Shown piece after piece: positions 1-6,060 of a stretch of DNA of 13,663 nt. The stretch comes from Treponema sp. (lineage in GTDB: Bacteria; Spirochaetota; Spirochaetia; Treponematales; Breznakiellaceae). The notes under the pieces were generated by a model. It did no database searches and was not told the DNA's origin. It saw nothing but the letters and a program-made list of their open reading frames with translations. Positions within the stretch are counted from its first letter, which is position 1. Each line of letters opens with the position of its first letter. The DNA is taken from NCBI GenBank assembly GCA_009784995.1, contig WQXE01000044.1, positions 1-13,663 of the forward strand. The letters are read 5' to 3'. The position numbers and the translations under genes were made by a program.

Positions 1-51
1 TGCTCCCCCCAAAACAGAAAGGACTAATAAGACTACAAGAATTTTTCTCAT
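1..51 (-). CDS. Partial secreted protein, signal peptide only
   Basis: An ATG at 51..49 on the minus strand opens a frame that runs off the left edge after 17 codons (MRKILVVLLVLSVLGGA). A strong Shine-Dalgarno sequence (AGGAGGAG, 64..57) lies five bases upstream. The peptide has two positive residues followed by a long hydrophobic run ending in small residues, which is the N-terminal and hydrophobic part of a Sec signal peptide. A lipobox could follow just outside the window. The product is therefore probably exported, but its function cannot be told. The stop codon of the preceding gene fragment (TAG at 65..63) overlaps the Shine-Dalgarno sequence, so the two were once an operon. Only the start is visible, hence the moderate confidence. 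Confidence 0.65.
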   Translation of the reverse strand, partial: MRKILVVLLVLSVLGGA

Positions 52-62
52 AAATTCTCCTC

Positions 63-128
63 CTAATTCTTTGCGTTTAGGGAGCCGTCAACGACTGCTT
101 TTGTCCCCTCTAAAAACGCAATGGACTG
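63..128 (-). pseudogene. C-terminal remnant of an unidentified gene
   Basis: On the minus strand, codons from 128 down to a TAG stop at 65..63 read QSIAFLEGTKAVVDGSLNAKN. This looks like the tail of a real protein: codon use resembles the neighbouring core genes (GCG, GGG, GAC, GGC) and not the AT-rich module to its right. Just upstream the frame closes with TAG at 131..129, and there is no start codon. The stop sits in the Shine-Dalgarno sequence of the next gene, the usual spacing for cotranscribed genes. I infer a gene whose 5' part was deleted or displaced, with the break at about base 125-128, exactly where a 15-bp inverted repeat begins. I do not recognise the protein family. Confidence 0.4.
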
Positions 129-160
129 CTACATTTAAAGGAACGTTTAAATGTAGCAGT
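125..160. repeat. 15-bp perfect inverted repeat (hairpin)
   Basis: ACTGCTACATTTAAA at 125-139 is perfectly complemented by 146-160 around a six-base loop. On the plus strand a run of seven T lies 18 bases further on (179-185), too distant for a standard terminator. On the minus strand no T-run follows the arm directly. A second, imperfect inverted repeat lies next to it: TTGCGTTT 71-78 against 114-121, plus a bulged AGGG/CCCT. Position at the edge of a truncated gene suggests a recombination or insertion boundary, or a structured RNA. Its function is unknown. Confidence 0.55.
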
Positions 161-241
161 TAATTGTTAGGAGTTTCCTTTTTTTGATGCTTATCAATTG
201 TGTAGTAAAAATTAAATTGTGTTCAAATTTTTAAAATAAAT

Positions 242-270
242 TTGACTAACAAGTCTTAATATGATACCAT
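242..270 (+). promoter_or_regulatory. Candidate promoter and operator of the toxin-antitoxin pair
   Basis: TTGACT at 242-247 could be a -35 box, with a weak -10 (TACCAT, 265-270) at 17-base spacing. TATGAT at 260-265 is a better hexamer but too close to that -35. The short palindrome GACT-AACA-AGTC (244-255) overlaps the promoter, where Phd/YefM proteins typically bind to repress their own operon. The operator role is inferred from family behaviour only. Confidence 0.4.
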
Positions 271-292
271 AAAAGCACTGGAGGGGTTAATT

Positions 293-577
293 ATGGCTTT
301 TAATTTGAGGGAAAACGTAAAACCTATTTCATATATTAAAACAAACGCGGCAGATATGATGAAATATGTAAATGAAAGTAAAAATCCTATAATTATTACT
401 CAAAATGGTGAAGCAAGGGCTGTTTTAATGGATATTGAGTCATATCAGGATACAGAAGACGCTTTCGCTTTAATGAATATTATAAAAATCGCTGAAAATG
501 ATATAGAAAATGGTTATATGAAAAACGCTAATGAAATATTTTGTGAATTAAAAAAAAGGTTAAATGAAAATGCGTAA
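293..577 (+). CDS. Phd/YefM-family antitoxin
   Basis: This 94-residue protein is the likely antitoxin of a type II toxin-antitoxin pair. It should bind and neutralise the toxin encoded immediately downstream and repress the operon through its N-terminal DNA-binding fold. The first 55 residues carry the Phd/YefM pattern: PISYIKTNAADMM, then a stretch around KNPIIITQNGEARAVLMDIESY in which 'I(I)ITQNGEA.AVL(M)' is the hallmark. The remaining 40 residues are charged and helical, as expected for the toxin-neutralising tail. The ATG is preceded at six bases by GGAGGGG (280-286). The toxin frame starts 14 bases before this gene's stop, so translation is coupled. The coding region is much richer in A and T than the lysC-dap operon beside it, suggesting horizontal acquisition. 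Confidence 0.9.
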   Translation: MAFNLRENVKPISYIKTNAADMMKYVNESKNPIIITQNGEARAVLMDIESYQDTEDAFALMNIIKIAENDIENGYMKNANEIFCELKKRLNENA

Positions 578-911
578 AAATTTTAAAGAATATGAAAAAT
601 ATGAAGTAGAAATGACTCAAAGTTCTGTAAACGATTTGGAAGAAATAATTGATTCCATTTCTAAAAATAGCCCAAAAAAAGCGATACAAGTATTAAAAAA
701 ATTATATGATAAAATTAATGTATTGGAAAATTTTCCATATTGCGAAAGATGTGTTCCTGAATTATTTGCCAGAAAAATAAAAGATTACAGGTATATAACG
801 GCAGATACTTGTAGAATAATTTTTTATATTAATGAAAATATGGTTATTGTTCTAGCGATTGTAGATTCAAGAAGAAATTTACAGGATATCTTAATAAATA
901 AATTAAAATAA
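564..911 (+). CDS. RelE/ParE-superfamily toxin
   Basis: This protein of 115 residues (113 if the second ATG at 570 is used) has the layout of the RelE/ParE plasmid-stabilisation superfamily: an N-terminal strand and two helices (residues about 13-50, 'VNDLEEIIDSISKNSPKKAIQVLKKLYDKI'-like spacing), a short 'LENFPYCER' turn, then strands ending 'YRYI...CRIIFYI...MVIVLAIVDSRRN'. Relatives either cleave ribosome-bound mRNA (RelE type) or poison DNA gyrase (ParE type). The sequence alone does not settle which, though the arginines near the C-terminal 'DSRRN' fit either. It overlaps the antitoxin gene by 14 bases and is as AT-rich. AAAAAAAGG just upstream of 564 serves as a weak Shine-Dalgarno sequence. 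It converges on dapA with five bases between stops. Confidence 0.82.
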   Translation: MKMRKNFKEYEKYEVEMTQSSVNDLEEIIDSISKNSPKKAIQVLKKLYDKINVLENFPYCERCVPELFARKIKDYRYITADTCRIIFYINENMVIVLAIVDSRRNLQDILINKLK

Positions 912-925
912 GAACTTTATTTTAA
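903..925. terminator. AT-only hairpin between convergent genes
   Basis: TTAAAATAA (903-911) is complementary to 917-925 around a five-base loop. The hairpin holds the stop codons of both the toxin gene and dapA. It lacks G-C pairs, so it would be a weak bidirectional terminator at best. It may also be a chance product of AT richness. Confidence 0.25.
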
Positions 926-1819
926 AATCCCCAAATCTGTCATCGCCTTTTTTAAAACTGCTTCGCTGGAAGGCGCTAGTTTTCCCAAAGGTAAACGCGC
1001 GGGACCTGCCGGAAGACCCGCCCAGGTAAGAGCTTGTTTGATTGGCACAGGGTTTGTTTCAACAAAAGCGGCTTTTATAAAGGGTAGTAATTCGTAGTGA
1101 ATTGAACGAGCTTGTTCAAAGTTACCTTCAAGAGCGGCTTTTGTCAGAGCTTTCACCTTTGCGGGTAGTAAGTTTGAAATAACAGAAACAACTCCGTCTC
1201 CACCCAAACTGATCAAAGGCAGGGTAAAGGCGTCATCGCCGGATAAAACCCAAAACTTTCGCTCGCTGTTTTTACGAGGTAGAGCGATATCTCTAATTAC
1301 ATCACCCATTTGGCAAATGTCACCAGAAGATTCTTTTACACCCGCGATGTTGGGAAGAGAAGCTATTTTTTCTAAAAGAGGTGTAGAGATATTTTTTCCC
1401 GTGCGTGACGCGATATTGTAAACGATAATCGGGATGCCTATGTTGGCGGCGGCTTCGAAGTGGCGATAAAGACCGTCGTCGTTTGGTTTATTGTAATAAG
1501 GAGTAACAATAAGCGCGGCGTCCGCTCCCATATTTTTCGCGCGTTGTGTGTATTTGATCATGTGTTTTGTGTCATTGGAACCCGCTCCGACAACAACTTT
1601 AACCTTGCCTGCCGCTTCTTTTACGGCAATTTCGATCAATTTATCTTCTTCGCTGTCATCAAGAGTCGGGTTTTCGCCTGTTGTTCCAAGCGGAAGAATA
1701 CCGTCTATTCCTTCTGTTATCTGAAACTCGACAAGTCTTTTAAAACCGTCGTAATCAATATCTCCTGAATCCTTCATTGGCGTAACAAGCGCCGTATATG
1801 CTCCGCGAAACTCTGTCAT
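917..1819 (-). CDS. dapA: 4-hydroxy-tetrahydrodipicolinate synthase (DapA)
   Basis: This enzyme condenses pyruvate with aspartate-4-semialdehyde, the first committed step towards diaminopimelate and lysine, in the cytoplasm. The 300-residue length and single (beta/alpha)8 barrel are normal for the family. Visible signatures are GTTGE at 45-49, the PYYNKP stretch at 107-112, the catalytic tyrosine and substrate-binding arginine in YNIASRTG (Y134, R139), and the Schiff-base lysine K162 in GVKESSGD. The usual GTTGES reads GTTGEN here, a mild change. It is the last gene of a lysC-dapB-dapA operon. The TAG stop of dapB lies inside its Shine-Dalgarno sequence (TAGGGGTATTTATG), leaving only eight bases between the genes, so translation is probably coupled. 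Identification is firm. Confidence 0.97.
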   Translation of the reverse strand: MTEFRGAYTALVTPMKDSGDIDYDGFKRLVEFQITEGIDGILPLGTTGENPTLDDSEEDKLIEIAVKEAAGKVKVVVGAGSNDTKHMIKYTQRAKNMGADAALIVTPYYNKPNDDGLYRHFEAAANIGIPIIVYNIASRTGKNISTPLLEKIASLPNIAGVKESSGDICQMGDVIRDIALPRKNSERKFWVLSGDDAFTLPLISLGGDGVVSVISNLLPAKVKALTKAALEGNFEQARSIHYELLPFIKAAFVETNPVPIKQALTWAGLPAGPARLPLGKLAPSSEAVLKKAMTDLGILK

Positions 1820-1827
1820 AAATACCC

Positions 1828-2598
1828 CTATTCTTTAAAAAGATCTTTCATCATATCGTCTATTGTAAAAATTCCATGCCGCTTTTGCGCGACTAACCAT
1901 TGCGCGGCTCTTACAGCGCCGGAAGCGAAACCTTCGCGGCTGCGGGCGGTGTGGGTTATTTCAATTGTATCCGCGGGAGAATCAAAAAACAAGCTGTGCG
2001 TGCCGGGTACATTTCCCAAACGCAGGCTTGGGAAATGCAGTTCGTACGGTTCTGGTTTGCGGTTCATTGTTTCCCAAATAATTAAATTTTTACGTTCTAA
2101 CCTTGATAATACGCCTTCGACTAATACTTTAGCGGTTCCGGATGGGCTGTCCATTTTTTTATTATGATGAGATTCAAAACCGCCCGCGTCGTATTCGGAA
2201 AAATTATTCATTAATTCCGCCGCGTACCACGCTATACGATAAAACATATTTACGCCAATTGAAAAATTTGACGCCCAAAGCAAGCAGTTGTTTGTTTTTT
2301 CAACAGCTTTTTTTACATCGTCCATTTTTTCATGCCAGCCTGTTGTTCCAACTACTGTAGGAACTTTTTTTCCCATTAGATCCAGGATGTTCGCGGCAGC
2401 CGTGTCGGGTTGGGTAAACTCAATTGCTATATCGGTAGTGTTAAAATTTGCTTCCGCGATAGATTTATTTATTTTTATTCCATCCTGTGTTTCTTCCGCG
2501 AATGGATCTACAATCACATCGATCTTATGACCTTGTAATTTCGCGATTTGCTCGATCATTCTTCCCATCTTGCCGTAACCTATTAAAGCTATGTTCAT
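1828..2598 (-). CDS. dapB: 4-hydroxy-tetrahydrodipicolinate reductase (DapB)
   Basis: This enzyme reduces the DapA product with NAD(P)H to tetrahydrodipicolinate. The 256-residue protein starts with a Rossmann nucleotide-binding loop (GYGKMG, 7-12), followed by VGTTGW (83-88) at the cofactor pocket. It then carries the family signature ESHHNKKMDSPSGT (142-155), with catalytic H144 and K148, and a GNVPGTH stretch (195-201) in the substrate domain. The cofactor loop is the short form seen in many anaerobes; whether NADH or NADPH is preferred cannot be read off. AGGAAGGA precedes the ATG. It lies 24 bases after lysC and 8 before dapA, so all three are transcribed together. Nothing looks broken. 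Confidence 0.96.
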   Translation of the reverse strand: MNIALIGYGKMGRMIEQIAKLQGHKIDVIVDPFAEETQDGIKINKSIAEANFNTTDIAIEFTQPDTAAANILDLMGKKVPTVVGTTGWHEKMDDVKKAVEKTNNCLLWASNFSIGVNMFYRIAWYAAELMNNFSEYDAGGFESHHNKKMDSPSGTAKVLVEGVLSRLERKNLIIWETMNRKPEPYELHFPSLRLGNVPGTHSLFFDSPADTIEITHTARSREGFASGAVRAAQWLVAQKRHGIFTIDDMMKDLFKE

Positions 2599-2622
2599 TT
2601 TATCCTTCCTTCTTTATCAATA

Positions 2623-3963
2623 TTAATCTTCGGCTGGGAAAAAATCCATATGGAGTGCTTTTACAACTTCCGCGGCTTCTGTGTCGTTTACTATAAAACT
2701 GATATTAACTTTGCTTGCTCCCTGTGAAACCATTTGCACAGGTACGCCTATTAATTGACAGCTCCTGAAAGCCCTGCCAAGAATTTCTGAAGATCGTTTA
2801 ACATTGCCGATGATCGAAACTATAGCTTTGCCTACTTTTACTTCTACACTTGCGATTTTGCTTAATTCTTTTTTTACATCAGTTAAATCGTACGCGGTGT
2901 CCAAAGTCAGCGAAACTGAAACTTCGCTGGTTGCTACCATATCAATCGAAATATTATATTTCGCGAAGATGGAAAAAACTTTTTCCAAAAAGCCGTATTG
3001 TCCCAGCATTCTTGTAGAAACAATGTCGACTAACGTTACTTTATGCTTGGATGTAATGGCTCTTACAGGCGGGCTTTTTTTCGCCGCCGCTTGCGCGTGT
3101 TCTATCTTTGTTCCCGGCGCGTCAATGTTATAAGAATTTTTTACAAGGACTGGAGTGCCTGTTTTCATGCACGGCATCATTGCTCTTGGATGTAAAACTT
3201 GCGCGCCAAAGTACGCGAGTTCCGCCGCTTCGTCGTATGTAACAAATTGAACAGGACGCGCGTCTTTTACAATTCTTGGATCTGCCGTTAGTATCCCGTC
3301 AACATCTTTCCAAACCTGAACTTCTTCCGCCTTGCACGCCGCCGCGATCATTGTCGCCGAAAGATCAGAACCGCCTCTTCCAAGTGTTGTGATTGTGCCT
3401 TTTTCGTCTTTTGCCAAAAAGCCGGTAACAACAGGAAGAACATTTCCTTTGATTAACGGTTGAATTTTTTCGGGAATTAAATCCCAGCTTTCTTTTTTTA
3501 GTTCGGCTTGCGTGTAATTTGAATCAGAAAAGAATCCAACTTCCCATGAATCAAAAGCTCTCGCGTTCATTCTGATAGATTTAAAATACGCGGCGGCAAT
3601 CCGCACGCTCAACCTTTCGCCGAATGATACAAGATAATCTTTTGTACGGGGCGTAAGTTCTCTTATAAGAGCGATGCCTGATAAAAGACGTGACAGCTCA
3701 TCCAATAAAACGGTAACTTCCTTTTGAACGGGAAGTTTCAAATTCTTTATGGTTTCCTGATGGAGTTTTTCTACATTTTTTATTTCTACTTTACCTTCTT
3801 TTAAAGCCAGATTCCCGGCATCCAAAAGATGATCCGTAGTATCTCCCATCGCGGATAAAACGAGTACAGGTTTTCTTTGAACATAATTTTTTACAATATT
3901 GGCTACATGGCGCAGACGTGATGCGTCAGCTATGGAACTTCCGCCAAATTTCATTACAATCAT
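2623..3963 (-). CDS. lysC: Aspartate kinase, monofunctional
   Basis: This enzyme phosphorylates aspartate, opening the aspartate amino-acid family pathway. The 446-residue protein has the amino-acid kinase domain (about 1-290), with KFGGSS at 5-10, SFGERLS at 113-119, TTLGRGGSD at 192-200 and VWKDVDGILTADPR at 217-230. Two ACT domains follow (about 305-375 and 382-440). ACT pairs of this kind bind an end product, usually lysine or threonine, for feedback inhibition; which one applies here is unknown. There is no homoserine dehydrogenase domain. The first ATG is chosen because AAGGTGG lies seven bases upstream, although the motif would also fit a start at M4. It is the first gene of the lysC-dapB-dapA operon, driven by a clear promoter. 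Aspartate-semialdehyde dehydrogenase is not in the window. Confidence 0.95.
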   Translation of the reverse strand: MIVMKFGGSSIADASRLRHVANIVKNYVQRKPVLVLSAMGDTTDHLLDAGNLALKEGKVEIKNVEKLHQETIKNLKLPVQKEVTVLLDELSRLLSGIALIRELTPRTKDYLVSFGERLSVRIAAAYFKSIRMNARAFDSWEVGFFSDSNYTQAELKKESWDLIPEKIQPLIKGNVLPVVTGFLAKDEKGTITTLGRGGSDLSATMIAAACKAEEVQVWKDVDGILTADPRIVKDARPVQFVTYDEAAELAYFGAQVLHPRAMMPCMKTGTPVLVKNSYNIDAPGTKIEHAQAAAKKSPPVRAITSKHKVTLVDIVSTRMLGQYGFLEKVFSIFAKYNISIDMVATSEVSVSLTLDTAYDLTDVKKELSKIASVEVKVGKAIVSIIGNVKRSSEILGRAFRSCQLIGVPVQMVSQGASKVNISFIVNDTEAAEVVKALHMDFFPAED

Positions 3964-3984
3964 GGTTATACCACCTTAAGCTTT

Positions 3985-4013
3985 ATTATACAGACTCGAC
4001 TAATATACTTCAA
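3985..4013 (-). promoter_or_regulatory. Sigma-70-type promoter for lysC-dapB-dapA
   Basis: On the minus strand TTGAAG (4013..4008) is followed after exactly 17 bases by a consensus TATAAT (3990..3985). The predicted start of transcription is about 3978, leaving a leader of only about 15 bases that carries the Shine-Dalgarno AAGGTGG. This leaves no room for a lysine riboswitch or attenuator. Any end-product control must act at the promoter or on the ACT domains. Confidence 0.75.
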
Positions 4014-4019
4014 TATGAT
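4014..4019 (+). promoter_or_regulatory. Candidate -10 box for the divergent membrane-protein gene
   Basis: TATGAT lies 11 bases before the ATG at 4031, predicting a leader of about five bases. There is no recognisable -35 at 16-18 bases, and no Shine-Dalgarno sequence in the stretch TATTATTTTTTC before the ATG. An in-frame TGA at 4016-4018 excludes an upstream start, so initiation at 4031 seems to need little or no leader. Confidence 0.4.
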
Positions 4020-4030
4020 ATTATTTTTTC

Positions 4031-4816
4031 ATGATTGGATTTCTTATAAAAAAGACTTTATACGATTTATGGGATAATTTGTTTAAAATTGTAATTCTCA
4101 ATTTGGGTTTTATCGGATGTACCGCGATTCCAATTTTCCTTCCGGTATTTGGTTCATTGTTTTCTAAATCCGAATCGCTGTATATTATTTTAACAGTTCT
4201 GGGTCTTTTCGCGTGTTCAATATATTTGTCTGCTGTTTCATTTGTTATCAGAGCGATTTCTGATTACAGCACATTTACTTTTAGGGATTTTTTTGCCGCT
4301 TTTAAAATCGCGTGGCCTTCGGGTTTAGTTATGGGTTTCCTTTTAATTTTGCTTTACCTGGTAATAACAGTTATAATTCCATTTTATTGGGTAATGGAAA
4401 ATCCTTTAATGGGACTAGCATTATCTTCGATTGTATTTTGGCTGACTTTATTCGCGATAATTTCTTTTCAATTTTATTTTACTGTTTATGCCCGTCTTGG
4501 TCAGAATTTAAAAAAGGCGTTTAAAAAAAGTATGTTAATTTCCATGGACAATACAGGAATGTCGATATTTTTATTCATACACAATACATTAGCGCTGGCT
4601 CTTTCCGTAATCTGTCTTTTTTTATTTCCAGGTCCTGTAGGTGTTTTACTTTATCTTGATCAAGCGATTCGTTTGCGGCTTTTAAAATACGACTGGCTTG
4701 AAGCTAACCCCGACGCGAACAGGCGTAAAATTCCCTGGGACGCTATATTAATAGAAGAACGTGAAAGAACGGGAAACCGCACTTTAAAGAATTTAATTTT
4801 CCCCTGGAAAGACTAA
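4031..4816 (+). CDS. DUF624/YesL-like integral membrane protein
   Basis: This is a 261-residue multi-pass membrane protein of unknown function. Hydrophobic segments lie at about 16-43, 50-75, 97-122, 127-152 and 177-209, giving five or six membrane spans. The opening WDNLFKIVILNLGF...IP, followed by a second span and a 'FRDFFAAFK' amphipathic loop, resembles the DUF624 (YesL) family. Some members of that family sit near carbohydrate-uptake genes in Firmicutes, but no such neighbour exists here. The soluble tail (about 215-261) is rich in charged residues and ends KIPWDA...TLKNLIFPWKD, which looks like a conserved C-terminal signature; I associate similar tails with treponemal proteins but cannot verify it. 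It is transcribed away from lysC with a 67-base gap, and its start lacks a Shine-Dalgarno sequence. Confidence 0.75.
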   Translation: MIGFLIKKTLYDLWDNLFKIVILNLGFIGCTAIPIFLPVFGSLFSKSESLYIILTVLGLFACSIYLSAVSFVIRAISDYSTFTFRDFFAAFKIAWPSGLVMGFLLILLYLVITVIIPFYWVMENPLMGLALSSIVFWLTLFAIISFQFYFTVYARLGQNLKKAFKKSMLISMDNTGMSIFLFIHNTLALALSVICLFLFPGPVGVLLYLDQAIRLRLLKYDWLEANPDANRRKIPWDAILIEERERTGNRTLKNLIFPWKD

Positions 4817-4826
4817 TCGGACTCCG

Positions 4827-4887
4827 GGCGCACTGCTCCAGCTAAAGCTGTCGCGCATTTTTAATCATATTTAAATATTTGTGCGCC
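4827..4887. terminator. Possible bidirectional terminator region
   Basis: Between the convergent membrane-protein and glycosidase genes, GGCGCAC (4827-4833) pairs with GTGCGCC (4881-4887). Inside lies a small hairpin, CAGC-TAAA-GCTG (about 4839-4850), followed after GCGC by TTTTT (4858-4862). None of these alone is a textbook terminator, but the nested arrangement at a convergent junction fits one. Confidence 0.35.
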
Positions 4888-4900
4888 ACGCCGTGTTAAA

Positions 4901-5818
4901 TCAATCATCCACACCGCTTGACGCGGTGCTTATTCGGGCGCCTATACACCCCGCGACGGCGCGTTCAATGCCCGGGATCCCTCCGTGTATGGGAGTGTTA
5001 ACTACTCTTACATTATTGTCCGCGAAACGCATGGCAAGAGCGCTTGAGCCTCCGCCGTCAAAATTTATTCCATTCCATGAACCAAGTTTGATTAAAAGCA
5101 TAGCGGTTTCCGCTTCCGTGCCGCCGATGCTGGCGGCTCTTCTGCCGTCAATCACCAAAAGGTAAAGAAATCTTCCGTTAGCTGAAACTCCTGCGGCGCT
5201 TCTGGGGTGGCGCGTTTCGCTGTTTTGTGTTCTTAACGCGGGCGCGCCGTTAATTAATATTTGATGAAAACCGCCTACCGCGTTTTTTATATTTTCTGTT
5301 GATCGAATAGACGATTGATTTACTATAGCCGCTCTTCTGTTATTGTATATTACCAGGGCGTCATAACGAGAATTAATAGGGGAGAGTTGTGTTCCGTTGG
5401 AAATTACAATACCCATATTTTGAATGGGCTGCCTCTCTCTTGTGGATGAAACATCAAAAGGAACAGCGTTTATTCCCGCGATAAGGTTATTATCATTTAC
5501 AAAACTTGATACTCTTGTGCTTAAAGACTGGTTATTTTCTGAATTGACAGAACCGCTATTTATCGCGCCGCTTGTTGTAACAATTTCAATGTTTGGTGAA
5601 AGAAGATCAATTCGAAGCGCCCAAAACTCAAGAATTGGAGAATCAATTTTTCCATGAAAATATTCGATGCCGTTAGCTAACGGATGCCATGCAGTTTCCA
5701 CGGCGGTTATGGCTGGAAATGATACCGGATGATCCTGTCCAAAGCCAGCCGCGGAAAAAGTACTGCATGCCGTCAGTATTAATACTAAAAAACCTGAAAA
5801 GATATTTCTAATATTCAC
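4901..5818 (-). CDS. Phosphodiester glycosidase (NAGPA-domain) lipoprotein
   Basis: The start is GTG at 5818..5816, because only this start gives the signal peptide: MNIRNIFSGFLVLILTAC, with a lipobox LTAC and modified cysteine C18. The mature 288-residue protein is thus probably anchored to a membrane facing the periplasm or outside. Residues about 60-298 match the phosphodiester glycosidase / NAGPA (DUF2233) fold. The core block is HPRSAAGV (204-211) with LVIDGR (221-226), then LGSWNGINFDGGGSSALAMR (245-264) and a late ER-V (285-288). Relatives hydrolyse sugar phosphodiesters, or an N-acetylglucosamine-phosphodiester in the eukaryotic uncovering enzyme; bacterial ones often act on cell-envelope polymers. 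The substrate here is unknown. The gene overlaps rpsU by 11 bases and depends on it for expression. AAAGG lies five bases before the GTG. Confidence 0.87.
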   Translation of the reverse strand: MNIRNIFSGFLVLILTACSTFSAAGFGQDHPVSFPAITAVETAWHPLANGIEYFHGKIDSPILEFWALRIDLLSPNIEIVTTSGAINSGSVNSENNQSLSTRVSSFVNDNNLIAGINAVPFDVSSTRERQPIQNMGIVISNGTQLSPINSRYDALVIYNNRRAAIVNQSSIRSTENIKNAVGGFHQILINGAPALRTQNSETRHPRSAAGVSANGRFLYLLVIDGRRAASIGGTEAETAMLLIKLGSWNGINFDGGGSSALAMRFADNNVRVVNTPIHGGIPGIERAVAGCIGARISTASSGVDD

Positions 5819-6011
5819 CCTTGCCTTTGCGGTTTCTCTTCATAAGTTTTCGAGCGTTTGCTTTCTTTTTCCTGTTAAGGATGGTGGATGGTTTTTCATA
5901 ATACTCCCGCTTTTTGAATTCGCGGATGATGCCTTCTTTTTCTACCATTCGTTTAAAACGTTTGATCGCTTTTTCCAGCATCTCGTTGTCATCAACTGTG
6001 ATGTGTGCCAA
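5808..6011 (-). CDS. rpsU: 30S ribosomal protein bS21
   Basis: This 67-residue basic protein is the small-subunit protein that sits near the 3' end of 16S rRNA and assists translation initiation. The match is clear: a short N-terminal beta segment (MAHITVDDNE), FKRMVEKEGIIREFKKREYYEKPS, and a basic tail (NRKKKANARKLMKRNRKGKG). The start codon is TTG at 6011..6009, since no ATG is in frame and MAHITV is the usual N-terminus. It is preceded by an unusually long Shine-Dalgarno match (6028..6018). Its stop lies 11 bases inside the glycosidase gene. The M23 peptidase stop is 49 bases upstream, and I see no convincing promoter in the gap, so it may be read from upstream promoters. Confidence 0.95.
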   Translation of the reverse strand: MAHITVDDNEMLEKAIKRFKRMVEKEGIIREFKKREYYEKPSTILNRKKKANARKLMKRNRKGKGEY

Positions 6012-6017
6012 TTTAAC

Positions 6018-6028
6018 TCACCTCCTTT
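6018..6028 (-). promoter_or_regulatory. Extended Shine-Dalgarno of rpsU
   Basis: AAAGGAGGTGA is complementary over 11 bases to the usual 3' end of 16S rRNA, six bases before the TTG start. It is the longest such match in the window. In Bacteroidota, a strong rpsU Shine-Dalgarno sequence underlies autoregulation, because bS21 covers the anti-Shine-Dalgarno sequence. Whether that applies here is only a possibility. Confidence 0.85.
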
Positions 6029-6060
6029 CCTAAAAGGTCGATTGATCTGCTTGAACAGTT

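Noticed and set aside
3964..4030. Lysine riboswitch ahead of lysC
   Set aside because: The promoter leaves only about 15 transcribed bases before the start codon, far too short for a riboswitch.
4881..5165. Plus-strand open frame of 94 codons at the end of the glycosidase gene
   Set aside because: It is antisense to the conserved HPRSAAGV and DGGGSS region of the glycosidase and shows no family motif.
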